Shown here: one piece after another, positions 19,201 to 27,503 of the stretch
How the letters are laid out: each line of letters begins with the position of its first letter
Position numbering within the stretch: the stretch's first letter is position 1
NCBI RefSeq assembly: GCF_002482385.1
Contig: NZ_DLFW01000009.1
Location: forward strand, 21,863-85,862
Source of the DNA: Dysgonomonas sp. UBA7710
GTDB taxonomy: Bacteria > Bacteroidota > Bacteroidia > Bacteroidales > Dysgonomonadaceae
Direction: 5' to 3'
DNA: 64,000 nucleotides
Notes under the pieces: generated by a model
What the model was told of the DNA's origin: nothing
The model's database searches: none
What the model saw: the letters and a program-made list of their open reading frames with translations, nothing else
Made by a program: the position numbers and the translations under genes

Positions 19201-19623
19201 GTCGGAGGTGTCGGAGTATCGGCAACTCAGGCTTTGATGGACCGCTATGGTGTGTCAAAAGCTTCAGCAAATGCCAGAGACGCCGGAGGGGTTGCCGTTA
19301 ATGGCGGCCTGCTGAACCCCGAAAATTATTATTCCGTAGTTGGGGGAGGTACGACAGGTATTCTGTCCGAATATGTCTATAGTATGACTAATGTCAGGTT
19401 GCGGGAAGCCAGTCTTAGCTATACCCTTCCGGCAAATCTCTTCAAAGGATATGTTAAGAATGTGACCCTGTCTGTGATCGGACGCAATCTGTGGATGATA
19501 TATAACAGAGCTCCGTTCGACCCTGAAATCACGGCTTCCACAGGCACGTACTATCAAGGATTCGATTACTTTATGCAGCCAAGCCTTCGTAGCTTCGGGT
19601 TTAATGTGAAAGTAGAATTTTAA
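16249..19623 (+). CDS. SusC/RagA-family TonB-dependent outer-membrane transporter with STN domain
   Basis: A 1124-residue protein. After the signal peptide (ending near NLSSQ) comes an STN domain at about residues 50-120 (KVTLNQKNVTLETVLNKIES), which signals to FecR. A carboxypeptidase-like beta-sandwich follows (TGTVRDENGEAIIGASVSIE), then the TonB-box region (DEVVVTALGIRREEKALTYN), the plug domain (VIMRGTKSLLGDNNALYVID) and a 22-strand barrel ending in Phe (FGFNVKVEF). It imports oligosaccharides across the outer membrane, with the SusD partner 8 bases downstream acting as lid. The STN domain ties it to the ECF/FecR pair upstream. The substrate is inferred from the GH18 gene to be a GlcNAc-containing glycan. 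Confidence 0.97.
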   Translation: MKIITKTDVFATKNVCHKQLLRVMKLTSFFLIVFVFCLNAGNLSSQNIKVTLNQKNVTLETVLNKIESQTDYLFVYDKSINKDRIVSVTETEQTLADVLENLFRSTNISYFVEGTNIVLSTKKSGSKDTPQQQRTITGTVRDENGEAIIGASVSIEGTTKGTFSDIDGRFEISLPAGTSKLVVSFIGMVTYEFTVGAQNNYNIILKNATVTMDEVVVTALGIRREEKALTYNVQEIKAEELTTVKDANFVNSLAGKVAGITINQSASGIGGSSRVIMRGTKSLLGDNNALYVIDGIPIYNTKNDQPEAAYESPDGGDGDVMSFLNPEDIESISVLSGAASAALYGSQGANGVILVTTKKGKEGRVRLNYSNSTMFMAPFVKPQFQNTYGTKGTEFNSWGAKLDKPTSYDPMDFFQTGYTETNSLSVSAGNQYNQTYASASALLARGIIPNNDLRRINLTVNNTTSLIKDKLTLDLGFSYATQKDKNMLIQGQYHNPLVPLYLFPRGDDINKYKVYERYDEGRNFSLQYWPYGNQGLGMQNPYWIVNREAFENKTDRYSINGALIYKPVNWLTLTGRALSTFTSNTFERKISASADLLFASEKGNYMHRQTSNKQLYADFLATVDKRFSDDFSLTGVLGASVLDFKYRQSGAEGHLSIIPDFFYLGNLDLTHPESRLLQNDYNEQTQSVFATAQLGYKSMLYLDLTARNEWSSALAYTDHGTAFFYPSVGLSGIISEMTDLSSVVSFLKVRGSYSEVGNAPIRYITMINYGLKQNGSLDLLPFYPARGLKPERTKAYEVGLNTKFLNNMLRFDITYYNTNTYNQLFKIDASTTSGFSYYYLNAGKVNNQGVEISLGLDKRWRDFQWSSNFTYTLNRNKVKKMVAAGTIDPTTNQPMENGMNEIIASEQDAYRMVIKEGAAMGDIYVYTLKKDLNGNVYVDPVNGTVSADTKNWVRAGNPAPKYNLGFQNTFSYKDFSLGFLFDARVGGVGVSATQALMDRYGVSKASANARDAGGVAVNGGLLNPENYYSVVGGGTTGILSEYVYSMTNVRLREASLSYTLPANLFKGYVKNVTLSVIGRNLWMIYNRAPFDPEITASTGTYYQGFDYFMQPSLRSFGFNVKVEF

Positions 19624-19631
19624 TAACTTAA

Positions 19632-21260
19632 ATGAAAAACATTATGAGATTCTATAAAATCCACAATATCACACATAATCTGTGTTTAGCATTCTTACTC
19701 TGTTCTGCTTTTCTTTTTTCTTGTACTGACGATTTTGAACGCAAGAATACCGATCCGAACAGAGCCTTAGAGGAGGATATAAAAAAAGATTTATTGGGTG
19801 TCGGAGGATTTATTCCGACAATGCAGACAGATGTAATTCCAACGAGCGACGTGGGTGCTAATGAATACCAGCGTGCCCAAAACCTGACAGGAGATATCTT
19901 TTCGGGATACATGGCTGCTATCGGCCAGTGGAACGGCTCAAGTAACAATAGTACCTACAATATGGATTTCAGCGACTGGAATGATGTCGGATTTAATGTA
20001 GCTTACCGCTCTGTAATGTCTCCATGGAGCCAGATAAAGGTAAAATCCGGAGAATACGGGGTGCCTTACATTTTCTATCTGGCACAGATAATCAAAATTG
20101 CCGGTATGCACCGTATAACTGATAATCACGGACCTATCCCCTACTCTCAATTTGGTAAAGGAGCTATGGGGGCAGCGTACGATTCCCAAGAGGCTATTTA
20201 TAAATCTTTTTTTGAAGAACTGGACGAAGCTATTGCTGAATTAGACAAATTTGTCTCGGCTAATAGTGATTCCGGGCCATTAGCAAAATACGACTTAGTA
20301 TATAACGGTAATATCCGCAGTTGGATAAAATTTGCAAATACATTAAGGCTTCGTCTTGCTATACGGGTAGCTTATGTAAATCCGGATTTGGCAAAAGAAA
20401 ATGCGGAAAAAGCTGTGAATAACAGCTATGGCGTCCTTACCGACAATATGGAAAATGTCACCGTGAAGTCAGGTAAAGGCTATACAATATCCCATCCGTT
20501 AACTGTCATATGGAGTTCATATAAAGATACTAAAATGGGGGCCAGTATAGAATCCTTCCTGAAAGGATACGAAGATCCCCGGTTAAGTAAATACTTTAGG
20601 CCAGCTGTTTCAGGATCTTATAACGGGGTTCGCAACGGGGTAGTGATATCGAATAAATCAAGATATGAGGATCTTTCAAACCCGAATGTAGAAGCTTCAG
20701 CTCCTATACAATGGATGTGCGCAGCCGAAGCCTATTTCCTTAGAGCAGAAGGAGTGCTGCGGGGATGGAATATGGCAGGCACAGATAATTTATCTTCGGC
20801 TGAAGATCTATATAATAAGGGAATAGAGGCCTCATTCGCTCAGCATGGAGTCTCATCCTCATATACTTCATATATTAGTAATAACACATTTGTTCCCGCC
20901 CGGTTTAGCGATGTAGTAGCTTCCAATAGTATCAATCCTCTTTCAACGATTACTATAAAATGGGACAACTCGGCATCATTTGAAAAGAAACTGGAGCGTA
21001 TTATTACTCAAAAATGGCTGGCTATGTATCCTGAAGGACAAGAGGCCTGGAGTGAATTCAGAAGAACCGGTTATCCTAAGATATTCCCCGTAGTAACTAA
21101 TAATAGTTCCGGGAAAATAAACACTGATATTCAGGTAAGAAGAGTCCCTTATCCTAAGACTGAATATACATCGAATCTGACCAATGTTACAGAAGCTGTA
21201 AGCACTCTTCTCGGAGGGCCGGATAATGGCGGCACCAAAGTTTGGTGGGATAAAAAATAA
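19632..21260 (+). CDS. SusD/RagB-family glycan-binding lipoprotein
   Basis: A 542-residue surface lipoprotein (LLCSAFLFSC lipobox) of the SusD-like_2 type. Features are ERKNTDPNRALEEDI, GFIPTMQTDVIPTSD, the helical TPR-like core (IFYLAQIIKIAGMHRITDNH, WIKFANTLRLRLAIRVAYV) and the C-terminal IITQKWLAMYPEGQEAWSEF. It forms the hinged lid on the SusC barrel and passes bound oligosaccharide to it. The subtype with GDIFSGYMAAIGQWNGSSNN resembles SusD proteins partnered with GH18 enzymes in N-glycan loci. The start at 19632 directly follows the SusC stop. Confidence 0.95.
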   Translation: MKNIMRFYKIHNITHNLCLAFLLCSAFLFSCTDDFERKNTDPNRALEEDIKKDLLGVGGFIPTMQTDVIPTSDVGANEYQRAQNLTGDIFSGYMAAIGQWNGSSNNSTYNMDFSDWNDVGFNVAYRSVMSPWSQIKVKSGEYGVPYIFYLAQIIKIAGMHRITDNHGPIPYSQFGKGAMGAAYDSQEAIYKSFFEELDEAIAELDKFVSANSDSGPLAKYDLVYNGNIRSWIKFANTLRLRLAIRVAYVNPDLAKENAEKAVNNSYGVLTDNMENVTVKSGKGYTISHPLTVIWSSYKDTKMGASIESFLKGYEDPRLSKYFRPAVSGSYNGVRNGVVISNKSRYEDLSNPNVEASAPIQWMCAAEAYFLRAEGVLRGWNMAGTDNLSSAEDLYNKGIEASFAQHGVSSSYTSYISNNTFVPARFSDVVASNSINPLSTITIKWDNSASFEKKLERIITQKWLAMYPEGQEAWSEFRRTGYPKIFPVVTNNSSGKINTDIQVRRVPYPKTEYTSNLTNVTEAVSTLLGGPDNGGTKVWWDKK

Positions 21261-21285
21261 TGTAGAATAACAAAATACGAAAAGC

Positions 21286-22287
21286 ATGAAAAAATATATA
21301 TACATATCTATCTTTTTATTTGCTGCAATTGCATTTGCCACTTCGTGTGACAATGAATGGACGGAGCCAAAAACAATAGATGTGGATCAGCCTGAAATTG
21401 GCTCAGACGCTTATTTTGCCAATCTGAGAGATTATAAACAGTCTGACCATCAGATTGCGTTTGGTTGGTTTGGAGGCTGGACAGCTGCCGGCCCGTCGAT
21501 GGTTACCCGTCTCTACTCAATACCCGATAGTGTAGATATGATAGGCTTATGGGGAAATATGTGGCATAGGGATAAAATGACTCCTGAAAAAATTGATGAT
21601 TTGCTACTTACCCGGGAAGTAAAAGGAACGAAGATACTGGTGACAACCCTTTTAGGCTGGACCGGAAAAGAGTTGCCAAACATACCTGAAGAAAATTGGG
21701 GAACCGACCGCCAGGAAGGATTACGTAAATATGCAAAGGCACTCGCTGAAGAAATTATCGACCTCGGTTTTGACGGACTGGATATCGACTATGAACCGAA
21801 TGTCGGAGGCCAGACAGATGTCAGAGACTGCCCCAGAGGGGAGGACATGATTGTTTTTGTTCAGGAGCTTGGAAAATATTTAGGGCCGAAGTCCAATTCC
21901 GGTAAATTATTAGTTGTTGACGGAGAATTGGATGCACTGCCTGAAGAAACGGGTCCTTATTTCGATTACGCGATAGCCCAGGCATATTCGACAACCAGCG
22001 GCAGTAACCTGCAAAACAGATATAACAGAATCAGTTCTATATTCAAACCCGAACAATTCATTGTTACGGAAGACTTTGAAGCTCACTGGAGGACTGGCGG
22101 GGTTAACTATACCGAAACGAATGGGAACAAAGTACCATCTATCTTAGGCATGGCTAAATGGAACCCGGCCCAGGGGGTAAAAGGAGGATGTGGTACTTAT
22201 CATATGGAATATGAATACAGGAATACGGAGATGGAGTATAAATATCTTCGTCAGGCGATTCAAATAATGAATCCTGGAGTAAAATGA
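21286..22287 (+). CDS. GH18 endo-beta-N-acetylglucosaminidase-like lipoprotein
   Basis: A 333-residue lipoprotein (AFATSC). The GH18 motif DxxDxDxE is intact as FDGLDIDYE, with Asp166, Asp168 and the proton donor Glu170. FGWFGGWTAAGPSMVTRLYS and the substrate-contact segment DYAIAQAYSTTSG also match the Endo-F/EndoS-like branch of GH18 used by Bacteroides to cut the chitobiose core of N-glycans. The enzyme should act at the cell surface, releasing glycan for SusC/D. No GH92 alpha-mannosidase lies in the window, so later steps must be encoded elsewhere. A chitinase-like role is less likely given the gene context. Confidence 0.88.
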   Translation: MKKYIYISIFLFAAIAFATSCDNEWTEPKTIDVDQPEIGSDAYFANLRDYKQSDHQIAFGWFGGWTAAGPSMVTRLYSIPDSVDMIGLWGNMWHRDKMTPEKIDDLLLTREVKGTKILVTTLLGWTGKELPNIPEENWGTDRQEGLRKYAKALAEEIIDLGFDGLDIDYEPNVGGQTDVRDCPRGEDMIVFVQELGKYLGPKSNSGKLLVVDGELDALPEETGPYFDYAIAQAYSTTSGSNLQNRYNRISSIFKPEQFIVTEDFEAHWRTGGVNYTETNGNKVPSILGMAKWNPAQGVKGGCGTYHMEYEYRNTEMEYKYLRQAIQIMNPGVK

Positions 22288-22321
22288 ATATTGTTGTATA
22301 TTCCCTAATAACTGATTACAT

Positions 22322-23329
22322 ATGAAAACATATAAAATACATACATTTATTTATCTCTTCATAGCTTGCCTGTTTTGGGCAAGCTGTAGCTCGGACGACG
22401 ATACGGAAACATTAGACCCGATTATTTATCTGAACACCAAGCAGGGTGACTCTCAGGTGGCCGTGAATATAAACTATAAACGGCTAAAAGAGTCGTCTGA
22501 CCTGAACTATATATTATTGCCTGTAAAAGCTACGGGAAGAGTCAATCAGGAAACAAAAGTTATCCTTGAAACGGATGAATCTTTAGTGAAGAGTTACAAC
22601 GATGCAAAAGGAACAGAATATGAAGTACTTCCGTCTTCAGCATATTCTATAGGTAAGAATTCTTTAAGTATCGCTTCCGGGAGTAATATTTCGGTCGATT
22701 CAGTACAAATTGCTTTTAATAAGACATTTATAGAAGAACATTTTACCGGATTTATAAATACAACATTTATACTCCCAATAAAAATATCCTCTGTTCAAAC
22801 AGGAGATAAAAATATAAGAGTGAGTTCAAACTTAAATGTAGTCTATGCTATTGTAGATTTTTCCCTGACCGGATTCGTATCAGAAACATCTGTAAAACCA
22901 GGCGCATCTATCGATCGTTCGGCATGGACATCCGAGTCCAGGCACAGTTATGCTTACGGTCCGGCGCAGAATTCATATGACGGAGATCTTTCTACCTCAT
23001 GGGTTATTCAATCAGGTAATTCATCCCATGGTATATATTATGATATGAGTGAAGTGCATAAGGTGAAAGGTTTCAGTTTGGTTTCTTCATATATTTTATA
23101 CGGATACTATAATTGTGTATTGGCCGGATTCAGTATTGGAGTAAGTGCCGATGGTGTGAACTGGACCGATTTAGGCAGTGTGGAGCCTGTTATTGAGAAT
23201 AACGAAAAGGTAGATGCTATTTATCAATTTGCAGAGCCTTTAGAGGGCAGGTATGTACGCATTCTTCCGGATAAATTTTCGAACAGCTACAATCTGGCCA
23301 GTATTGCCGAAGTCTACTTTTATGAATAA
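22322..23329 (+). CDS. DUF1735 lipoprotein with C-terminal discoidin (F5/8 type C)-like domain
   Basis: A 335-residue surface lipoprotein (LFWASC lipobox). Residues ~40-180 match the DUF1735/BT_3987-like N-terminal domain (VLPSSAYSIGKNSLSIASGS). Residues ~195-335 form a galactose-binding-like domain (HSYAYGPAQNSYDGDLSTSW, EPLEGRYVRILPDKFSNSYN). Such proteins serve as surface glycan-binding proteins in N-glycan loci. It likely helps hold substrate near the GH18 enzyme and SusC/D. No catalytic residues are apparent. Confidence 0.85.
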   Translation: MKTYKIHTFIYLFIACLFWASCSSDDDTETLDPIIYLNTKQGDSQVAVNINYKRLKESSDLNYILLPVKATGRVNQETKVILETDESLVKSYNDAKGTEYEVLPSSAYSIGKNSLSIASGSNISVDSVQIAFNKTFIEEHFTGFINTTFILPIKISSVQTGDKNIRVSSNLNVVYAIVDFSLTGFVSETSVKPGASIDRSAWTSESRHSYAYGPAQNSYDGDLSTSWVIQSGNSSHGIYYDMSEVHKVKGFSLVSSYILYGYYNCVLAGFSIGVSADGVNWTDLGSVEPVIENNEKVDAIYQFAEPLEGRYVRILPDKFSNSYNLASIAEVYFYE

Positions 23330-23345
23330 CAGAAAAGAGTGAAAT

Positions 23346-24500
23346 ATGAAAACAAGAATAATATTATTTATAGCTGCTTTGCTGAGTGTTTTATACTCGT
23401 GCAAAGAAGCCGATGAATTTCAGAACGTAATTTATTTTACAGGCACTGAAAACAGTCCGGTACTGAAGATGTCTATCGAGGAACCGACGGATTTAGGAAT
23501 AAGTGTCAGAGCCTCTGCCATAACAAAAAATGATATTAACGTTACTGTTGCTGTAAATGAGGCGCTGGTAGATAAATACAATAAAGAGAACGGAACAAAT
23601 TATAAAACTTTATCTACGGATATATATAGTATCAGCAATACAAGTCTTCAGATAAAGGCCGGAAAATACATCTCGGAGCCTCTGAAATTATCCATTAAAT
23701 CATTAAATGAATTTACGGACGAAGATATTTATTGTGTCCCTATGGAAATAAAGAATGTTCAGGGAGGTGACTTCCCTGTTTTAGATGCTTCAAGGATTAT
23801 ATATCTGGTAATAAACAAAACCATTATAACAAAAGCGGCCGACCTGAGCGGAAACTACTTTAAGGTAGATTTCGAAAATAAAGACTTGGGCAAAGGTGAT
23901 CTGTCGGCAGTGAATGAATTGACTATGGAAGCCAGAATTTATGTGGACAGATTCCAAACAGCGAATCCGTTTATTAGTACCATAATGGGATTGGAAGAAA
24001 ATTTCCTGCTCAGGATCGGCGACGTTACTATCGATAATAATCAATTGCAATTAGCGGGAGGAGGATATCCGGTAACATCAGTAAACGGATTATCTGCAAA
24101 TGCCTGGACTCATGTGGCTGTAACATATGATGGAAGCCTGATAAAACTTTATGTCAACGGAGAACTGGAATCATATGTTGAAGCGCCCAGAGGGCCTATC
24201 AACCTCACAGGTCTGGATGGTGACCGTAAGTTCTATATAGGGCAAACTGCTCTGTATGGAAGGTATCTGTATGGAAAAATAAGTGAAGTCCGCGTTTGGA
24301 CAAAAGCTCTGACTAAAGAAGAGATACAGAATGGTATATGTGCTGTATCTCCGGCATCTGAGGGGTTGCTGGCATACTGGAAATTTAACTCGGCAAAGAG
24401 TGACACTGAGCTAAATGTTGTGCCTGACCTTACAGGGAACGGTTATCATGCAAAGGGTATAAGAAATGTAAGTTGGGTTGAAGGAGTAAGATGTCCTTAA
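23346..24500 (+). CDS. DUF1735 lipoprotein with C-terminal LamG/concanavalin-like domain
   Basis: A 384-residue lipoprotein (LLSVLYSC). The N-terminal ~150 residues are a DUF1735 domain like that of the previous gene (KYNKENGTNYKTLSTDIYSI). The last ~220 residues are a LamG_3-type lectin fold (MEARIYVDRFQTANPFISTI, WTHVAVTYDGSLIKLYVNGE, GKISEVRVWTKALTKEEIQN). It is the last gene of the locus and is followed by a strong terminator. With the discoidin-tailed protein it forms a pair of surface binding proteins that share a head but use different lectin-like tails. Confidence 0.87.
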   Translation: MKTRIILFIAALLSVLYSCKEADEFQNVIYFTGTENSPVLKMSIEEPTDLGISVRASAITKNDINVTVAVNEALVDKYNKENGTNYKTLSTDIYSISNTSLQIKAGKYISEPLKLSIKSLNEFTDEDIYCVPMEIKNVQGGDFPVLDASRIIYLVINKTIITKAADLSGNYFKVDFENKDLGKGDLSAVNELTMEARIYVDRFQTANPFISTIMGLEENFLLRIGDVTIDNNQLQLAGGGYPVTSVNGLSANAWTHVAVTYDGSLIKLYVNGELESYVEAPRGPINLTGLDGDRKFYIGQTALYGRYLYGKISEVRVWTKALTKEEIQNGICAVSPASEGLLAYWKFNSAKSDTELNVVPDLTGNGYHAKGIRNVSWVEGVRCP

Positions 24501-24538
24501 ACAAGCATTAAATCAAAAGGATACATTAATGTTTAGTT

Positions 24539-24566
24539 ATGGCCGGAAGAAGAATCTTCCGGCCAT
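24539..24566. terminator. Bidirectional intrinsic terminator
   Basis: A perfect 12-bp stem (ATGGCCGGAAGA 24539-24550, TCTTCCGGCCAT 24555-24566) with a 4-nt AGAA loop and TTTTATT after it. It lies between the convergent GH18 locus and the HTH regulator gene and can serve both. Confidence 0.9.
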
Positions 24567-24602
24567 TTTATTCAGAACCATCCGGTGTAAGATACCAAAC
24601 TG

Positions 24603-25622
24603 TTAATATGTTTGCAGAAGATCCCTTCCTATATTTTCTATATATTCTTTTTGCTTATCGAGATACAAGGTTCGTTGCAATTCATTACTACCCGTAATCA
24701 GGGTAGAGTATTTTTTCAAAGATTCGAGCCTTTTCCTCATTATATCACAAACCTTAGAATCTGATATTATAGCCGGAATTTCTTTATATATACATAGTTC
24801 CACTATTTTTTGGTCGTTAAATTGTAAGTATGAATAATTTGTTTCTATGTCAAGTTTAGATAAGTAGCAGATATTTTCGGCTCCAAGATCATTTTTTCCT
24901 TCCATCATAAATTTTTCAACAAAGCTGACCAGATCGAAGAGTTCGGTTTGCAGTATAGCTATATCTGTATCGGTTATGAGTTTTCTTCTATAAAAATAGG
25001 TTATTTCTTTTATCATGGATAACAGTGTATTATCATCTATGATTAATTCAATACGTTTTATTTTTCTGTGATTATTTATATAATCCCTCATCATCTGTTT
25101 ATTTTCCGGACTCAAATCAATCTCGGAAAATTTCATGTTGAAAGCCTTTGTCGCTACCTGGTGTCTTCCTATAAAATATTGAAATTTGGTAAGATTTTCA
25201 TATCTTAATAAGAGATTGAGAGGCAACCTGTTCCTTGCGGAAATAAGTAATGCGTTCGGGTCGTTCTCTATATATATCATTTTATCTATTGATTTAGTAA
25301 TTAAATCGTTATAGACACCTACAATATCCATCTCATCCTCAAGAAGCCATTTCATATCGAGGAACGTACCTTTAATGCGGTGCTTTCCTATAATCTCATC
25401 CAGAGAAAAACTAAAGGCCAGCGAGATTTTCATGACCTCTTCAAAGGTGAATGGAATCTCGCCTCTTAATCTTCGGGATATAGATTGTTGACTGATGTTC
25501 AATATGTTTTTCAGGCGTGAAATAATATTTACATCATTCGATTCTTCTTTTTTTATAGTCTCCACTAATTTCGAATAAATACCCTCCCTGTTTTTCATAA
25601 AATTATATTTATAGCTAAACAT
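24603..25622 (-). CDS. HTH (BetR/XRE-like) regulator of unknown targets
   Basis: A 339-residue cytoplasmic protein. Residues ~15-75 look like a lambda-repressor-type helix-turn-helix (IISRLKNILNISQQSISRRL, FTFEEVMKISLAFSFSLDEI). The remaining ~260 residues are helical with no recognised domain (FFIGR-like and IKRIELIIDDNTLLSMIKEI segments) and may sense a signal or dimerise. A second in-frame ATG at 25598 is an equally good start. It lies 155 bases downstream of three same-strand secreted paralogues and could regulate them. Proteins of this plan are common in Bacteroidales but I know of no characterised member. Confidence 0.7.
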   Translation of the reverse strand: MFSYKYNFMKNREGIYSKLVETIKKEESNDVNIISRLKNILNISQQSISRRLRGEIPFTFEEVMKISLAFSFSLDEIIGKHRIKGTFLDMKWLLEDEMDIVGVYNDLITKSIDKMIYIENDPNALLISARNRLPLNLLLRYENLTKFQYFIGRHQVATKAFNMKFSEIDLSPENKQMMRDYINNHRKIKRIELIIDDNTLLSMIKEITYFYRRKLITDTDIAILQTELFDLVSFVEKFMMEGKNDLGAENICYLSKLDIETNYSYLQFNDQKIVELCIYKEIPAIISDSKVCDIMRKRLESLKKYSTLITGSNELQRTLYLDKQKEYIENIGRDLLQTY

Positions 25623-25777
25623 CTGACATTATATATTGTTTATTACATTCCAGAGCTTCTTTTCAGGAAATAAACATCTATCTACTAAAGCTAAAAATGG
25701 GTATAACGCTTTAAGCCGCACCTCGAATAATTCATTGATCGGACAAATGGCAAAGACATATTCGCAAACTATTTTTG

Positions 25778-26683
25778 TTAAAAGCTTCCCATATACCGAC
25801 CCGCAATGCTGGCATCAGAAGTAATGGTATATTTTATTGTATTTCCTGATTTAGTTCTATTCGTCGCATTATTGTTTGCGTCTTCCCCAGAAGGATCAAT
25901 ATAGTCAAGCCCACAGTGAAGGCTTATGATGTCGCCTTCATTTAGTTTTACAGGAGCCTGACTTACGATTGTCTGCGATTGATTTTGAATTATACCGCCA
26001 CTGGCATTAACCACTCTACCGGGAAACGAAGTTACTGCTTTAAACGGAGTAATACCATCTTCTAAAATAACAGCTTCATAAGCACCCAGGGAATTCTTCC
26101 GTAGCAACTCCACATACAATACATCCCTGATACCGCACGGATTTGCATTTTTTATCAATGTTATAGATAACTGAATATAATACCAGCCTGTCTTTTTAAT
26201 TTCAAGCCGCCCGTCGCTGGTAATTAGACAAAGGTCTTCATTATTAGCCGTTCTGTCAGTCAGATAAACTTCATCCTCCGATTTACCCTCCAAATCGGCA
26301 ATACGATCAAATGGAGCATCCATAAAGGATGTGCCGCTTGCGTAAAATACCAGCGGAGGGGCCAACAGGGAAGAATAGCGGGTAATAAAAGGAATCCATT
26401 TATGAAGTAATCCATCCCAATAGTAAAAGCCATTTGGTTCTGCCATATCCTGCGGGGTGGGATTGGCTAAATAAACAATCATTCCGTCAGGTTTTTCCAG
26501 AGTTGACTCCAAAGATTCAACTCTGGGTATAAGTACTCCGGACTTATTATCCGGATTCGCATAACTACTTGGCCTTACCAATAAATTGCCATTAGGTACG
26601 TTATTGGAATTTATAGCAACCTGGGACCACAAAAGGGGCTGGAAAGCCAGTAGAAACAATAATAGAAAATACAGTTTTTTCAT
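25778..26683 (-). CDS. Secreted head-module protein with C1q/TNF-like tail (paralogue C)
   Basis: A 301-residue protein with a signal peptide ending near PLLWSQ. The first ~90 mature residues form the shared head: QVAINSNNVPNGNLLVRP, SGVLIPRVESLE, DGMIVYLANP, NGFYYWDGLLHKWIPF. The tail (about residues 150-300) alternates beta strands as in C1q/TNF jelly rolls (KKTGWYYIQLSITLI, VLYVELLRKNSLGAYEAVI, LNEGDIISLHCGLDYI). Last of three tandem paralogues spaced 8 bases apart. No catalytic motif, lipobox or T9SS tail was seen. A surface-structural or binding role is a guess. Confidence 0.65.
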   Translation of the reverse strand: MKKLYFLLLFLLAFQPLLWSQVAINSNNVPNGNLLVRPSSYANPDNKSGVLIPRVESLESTLEKPDGMIVYLANPTPQDMAEPNGFYYWDGLLHKWIPFITRYSSLLAPPLVFYASGTSFMDAPFDRIADLEGKSEDEVYLTDRTANNEDLCLITSDGRLEIKKTGWYYIQLSITLIKNANPCGIRDVLYVELLRKNSLGAYEAVILEDGITPFKAVTSFPGRVVNASGGIIQNQSQTIVSQAPVKLNEGDIISLHCGLDYIDPSGEDANNNATNRTKSGNTIKYTITSDASIAGRYMGSF

Positions 26684-26691
26684 TATAATAT

Positions 26692-27495
26692 TTAATTATT
26701 ATCTTTTACACGTTGTAAATAAATGGTAGCAGGAGTATTTAATGTAGCTCTCACATTGTTACCTGTAGAGAAATCCCTGCTAATCTTTATTATAAGGTCA
26801 TCTCCTTCGTCCAGATCAACCAAGGCATTCAATGCCAGAATCCCCGAACGCCCATTGGCAAAGGCTATGGTAGTCGATGTCGTCAAAGCCGGAGTAAATG
26901 ATACACCATTTTTTAATATTTCGGCAGTGTATGTCATGATACCGGTAACCTGATCCTTATACAGACCAGCACTCATAATCAGCAGATACAAACCGCTTTT
27001 CCCAATCTGCAGTCTATGATTGCCTAAAAGTTTATAGCTGGAATCCAAGGCTTCTTTTTCTGTAAAATAGACATAGCATGCAGAATTTGAAAGATTTATA
27101 AATGATGTACTTGTTGATGTTCCGTTTAAATTCAGGTACAATCCGCTGCCACTGGCTACAACTTTGTTAATATCCTCTTCGATTGTATATTCATCTAAAA
27201 ATTGATCCCAGAGGGTCTTATTGTTATCCCAAAAATAAAAACTGTTTTTTGAGTAATTATTTGTATCGGTATTACTCAAAAAAGCAATCATGCTGTGCTG
27301 TTCACTGGTTGGATTCGCTGCAGGAAAGGACTGAAAACATGGAACTATCAAGCCCACATTCTTTTCAGGATTGCTGGTATTAGACGCTCTAATGTCAAGT
27401 ATTGCTCTCGGTTCATCATCGGCATTTATCGTAACCTGTGCAGTCATCGTTCCATAAACAAGAGCGGTTACAGATGCTAATATAATCTTTTTCAT
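26692..27495 (-). CDS. Secreted head-module protein with C1q-like tail (paralogue B)
   Basis: A 267-residue secreted protein (signal ending YGTMTAQ). Head: QVTINADDEPRAILDIRA, VGLIVPCFQSFP, FYFWDNNKTLWDQF. Tail: RLQIGKSGLYLLIMSAGLYK, YTAEILKNGVSFTPAL, NALVDLDEGDDLIIKISRDF, ending TIYLQRVKDNN, again a C1q-like strand order. It lies 8 bases after the first gene of the cluster and 8 bases before the third, so all three should be co-transcribed. The function is unknown. Confidence 0.65.
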   Translation of the reverse strand: MKKIILASVTALVYGTMTAQVTINADDEPRAILDIRASNTSNPEKNVGLIVPCFQSFPAANPTSEQHSMIAFLSNTDTNNYSKNSFYFWDNNKTLWDQFLDEYTIEEDINKVVASGSGLYLNLNGTSTSTSFINLSNSACYVYFTEKEALDSSYKLLGNHRLQIGKSGLYLLIMSAGLYKDQVTGIMTYTAEILKNGVSFTPALTTSTTIAFANGRSGILALNALVDLDEGDDLIIKISRDFSTGNNVRATLNTPATIYLQRVKDNN

Positions 27496-27503
27496 GCTTT
27501 TTC

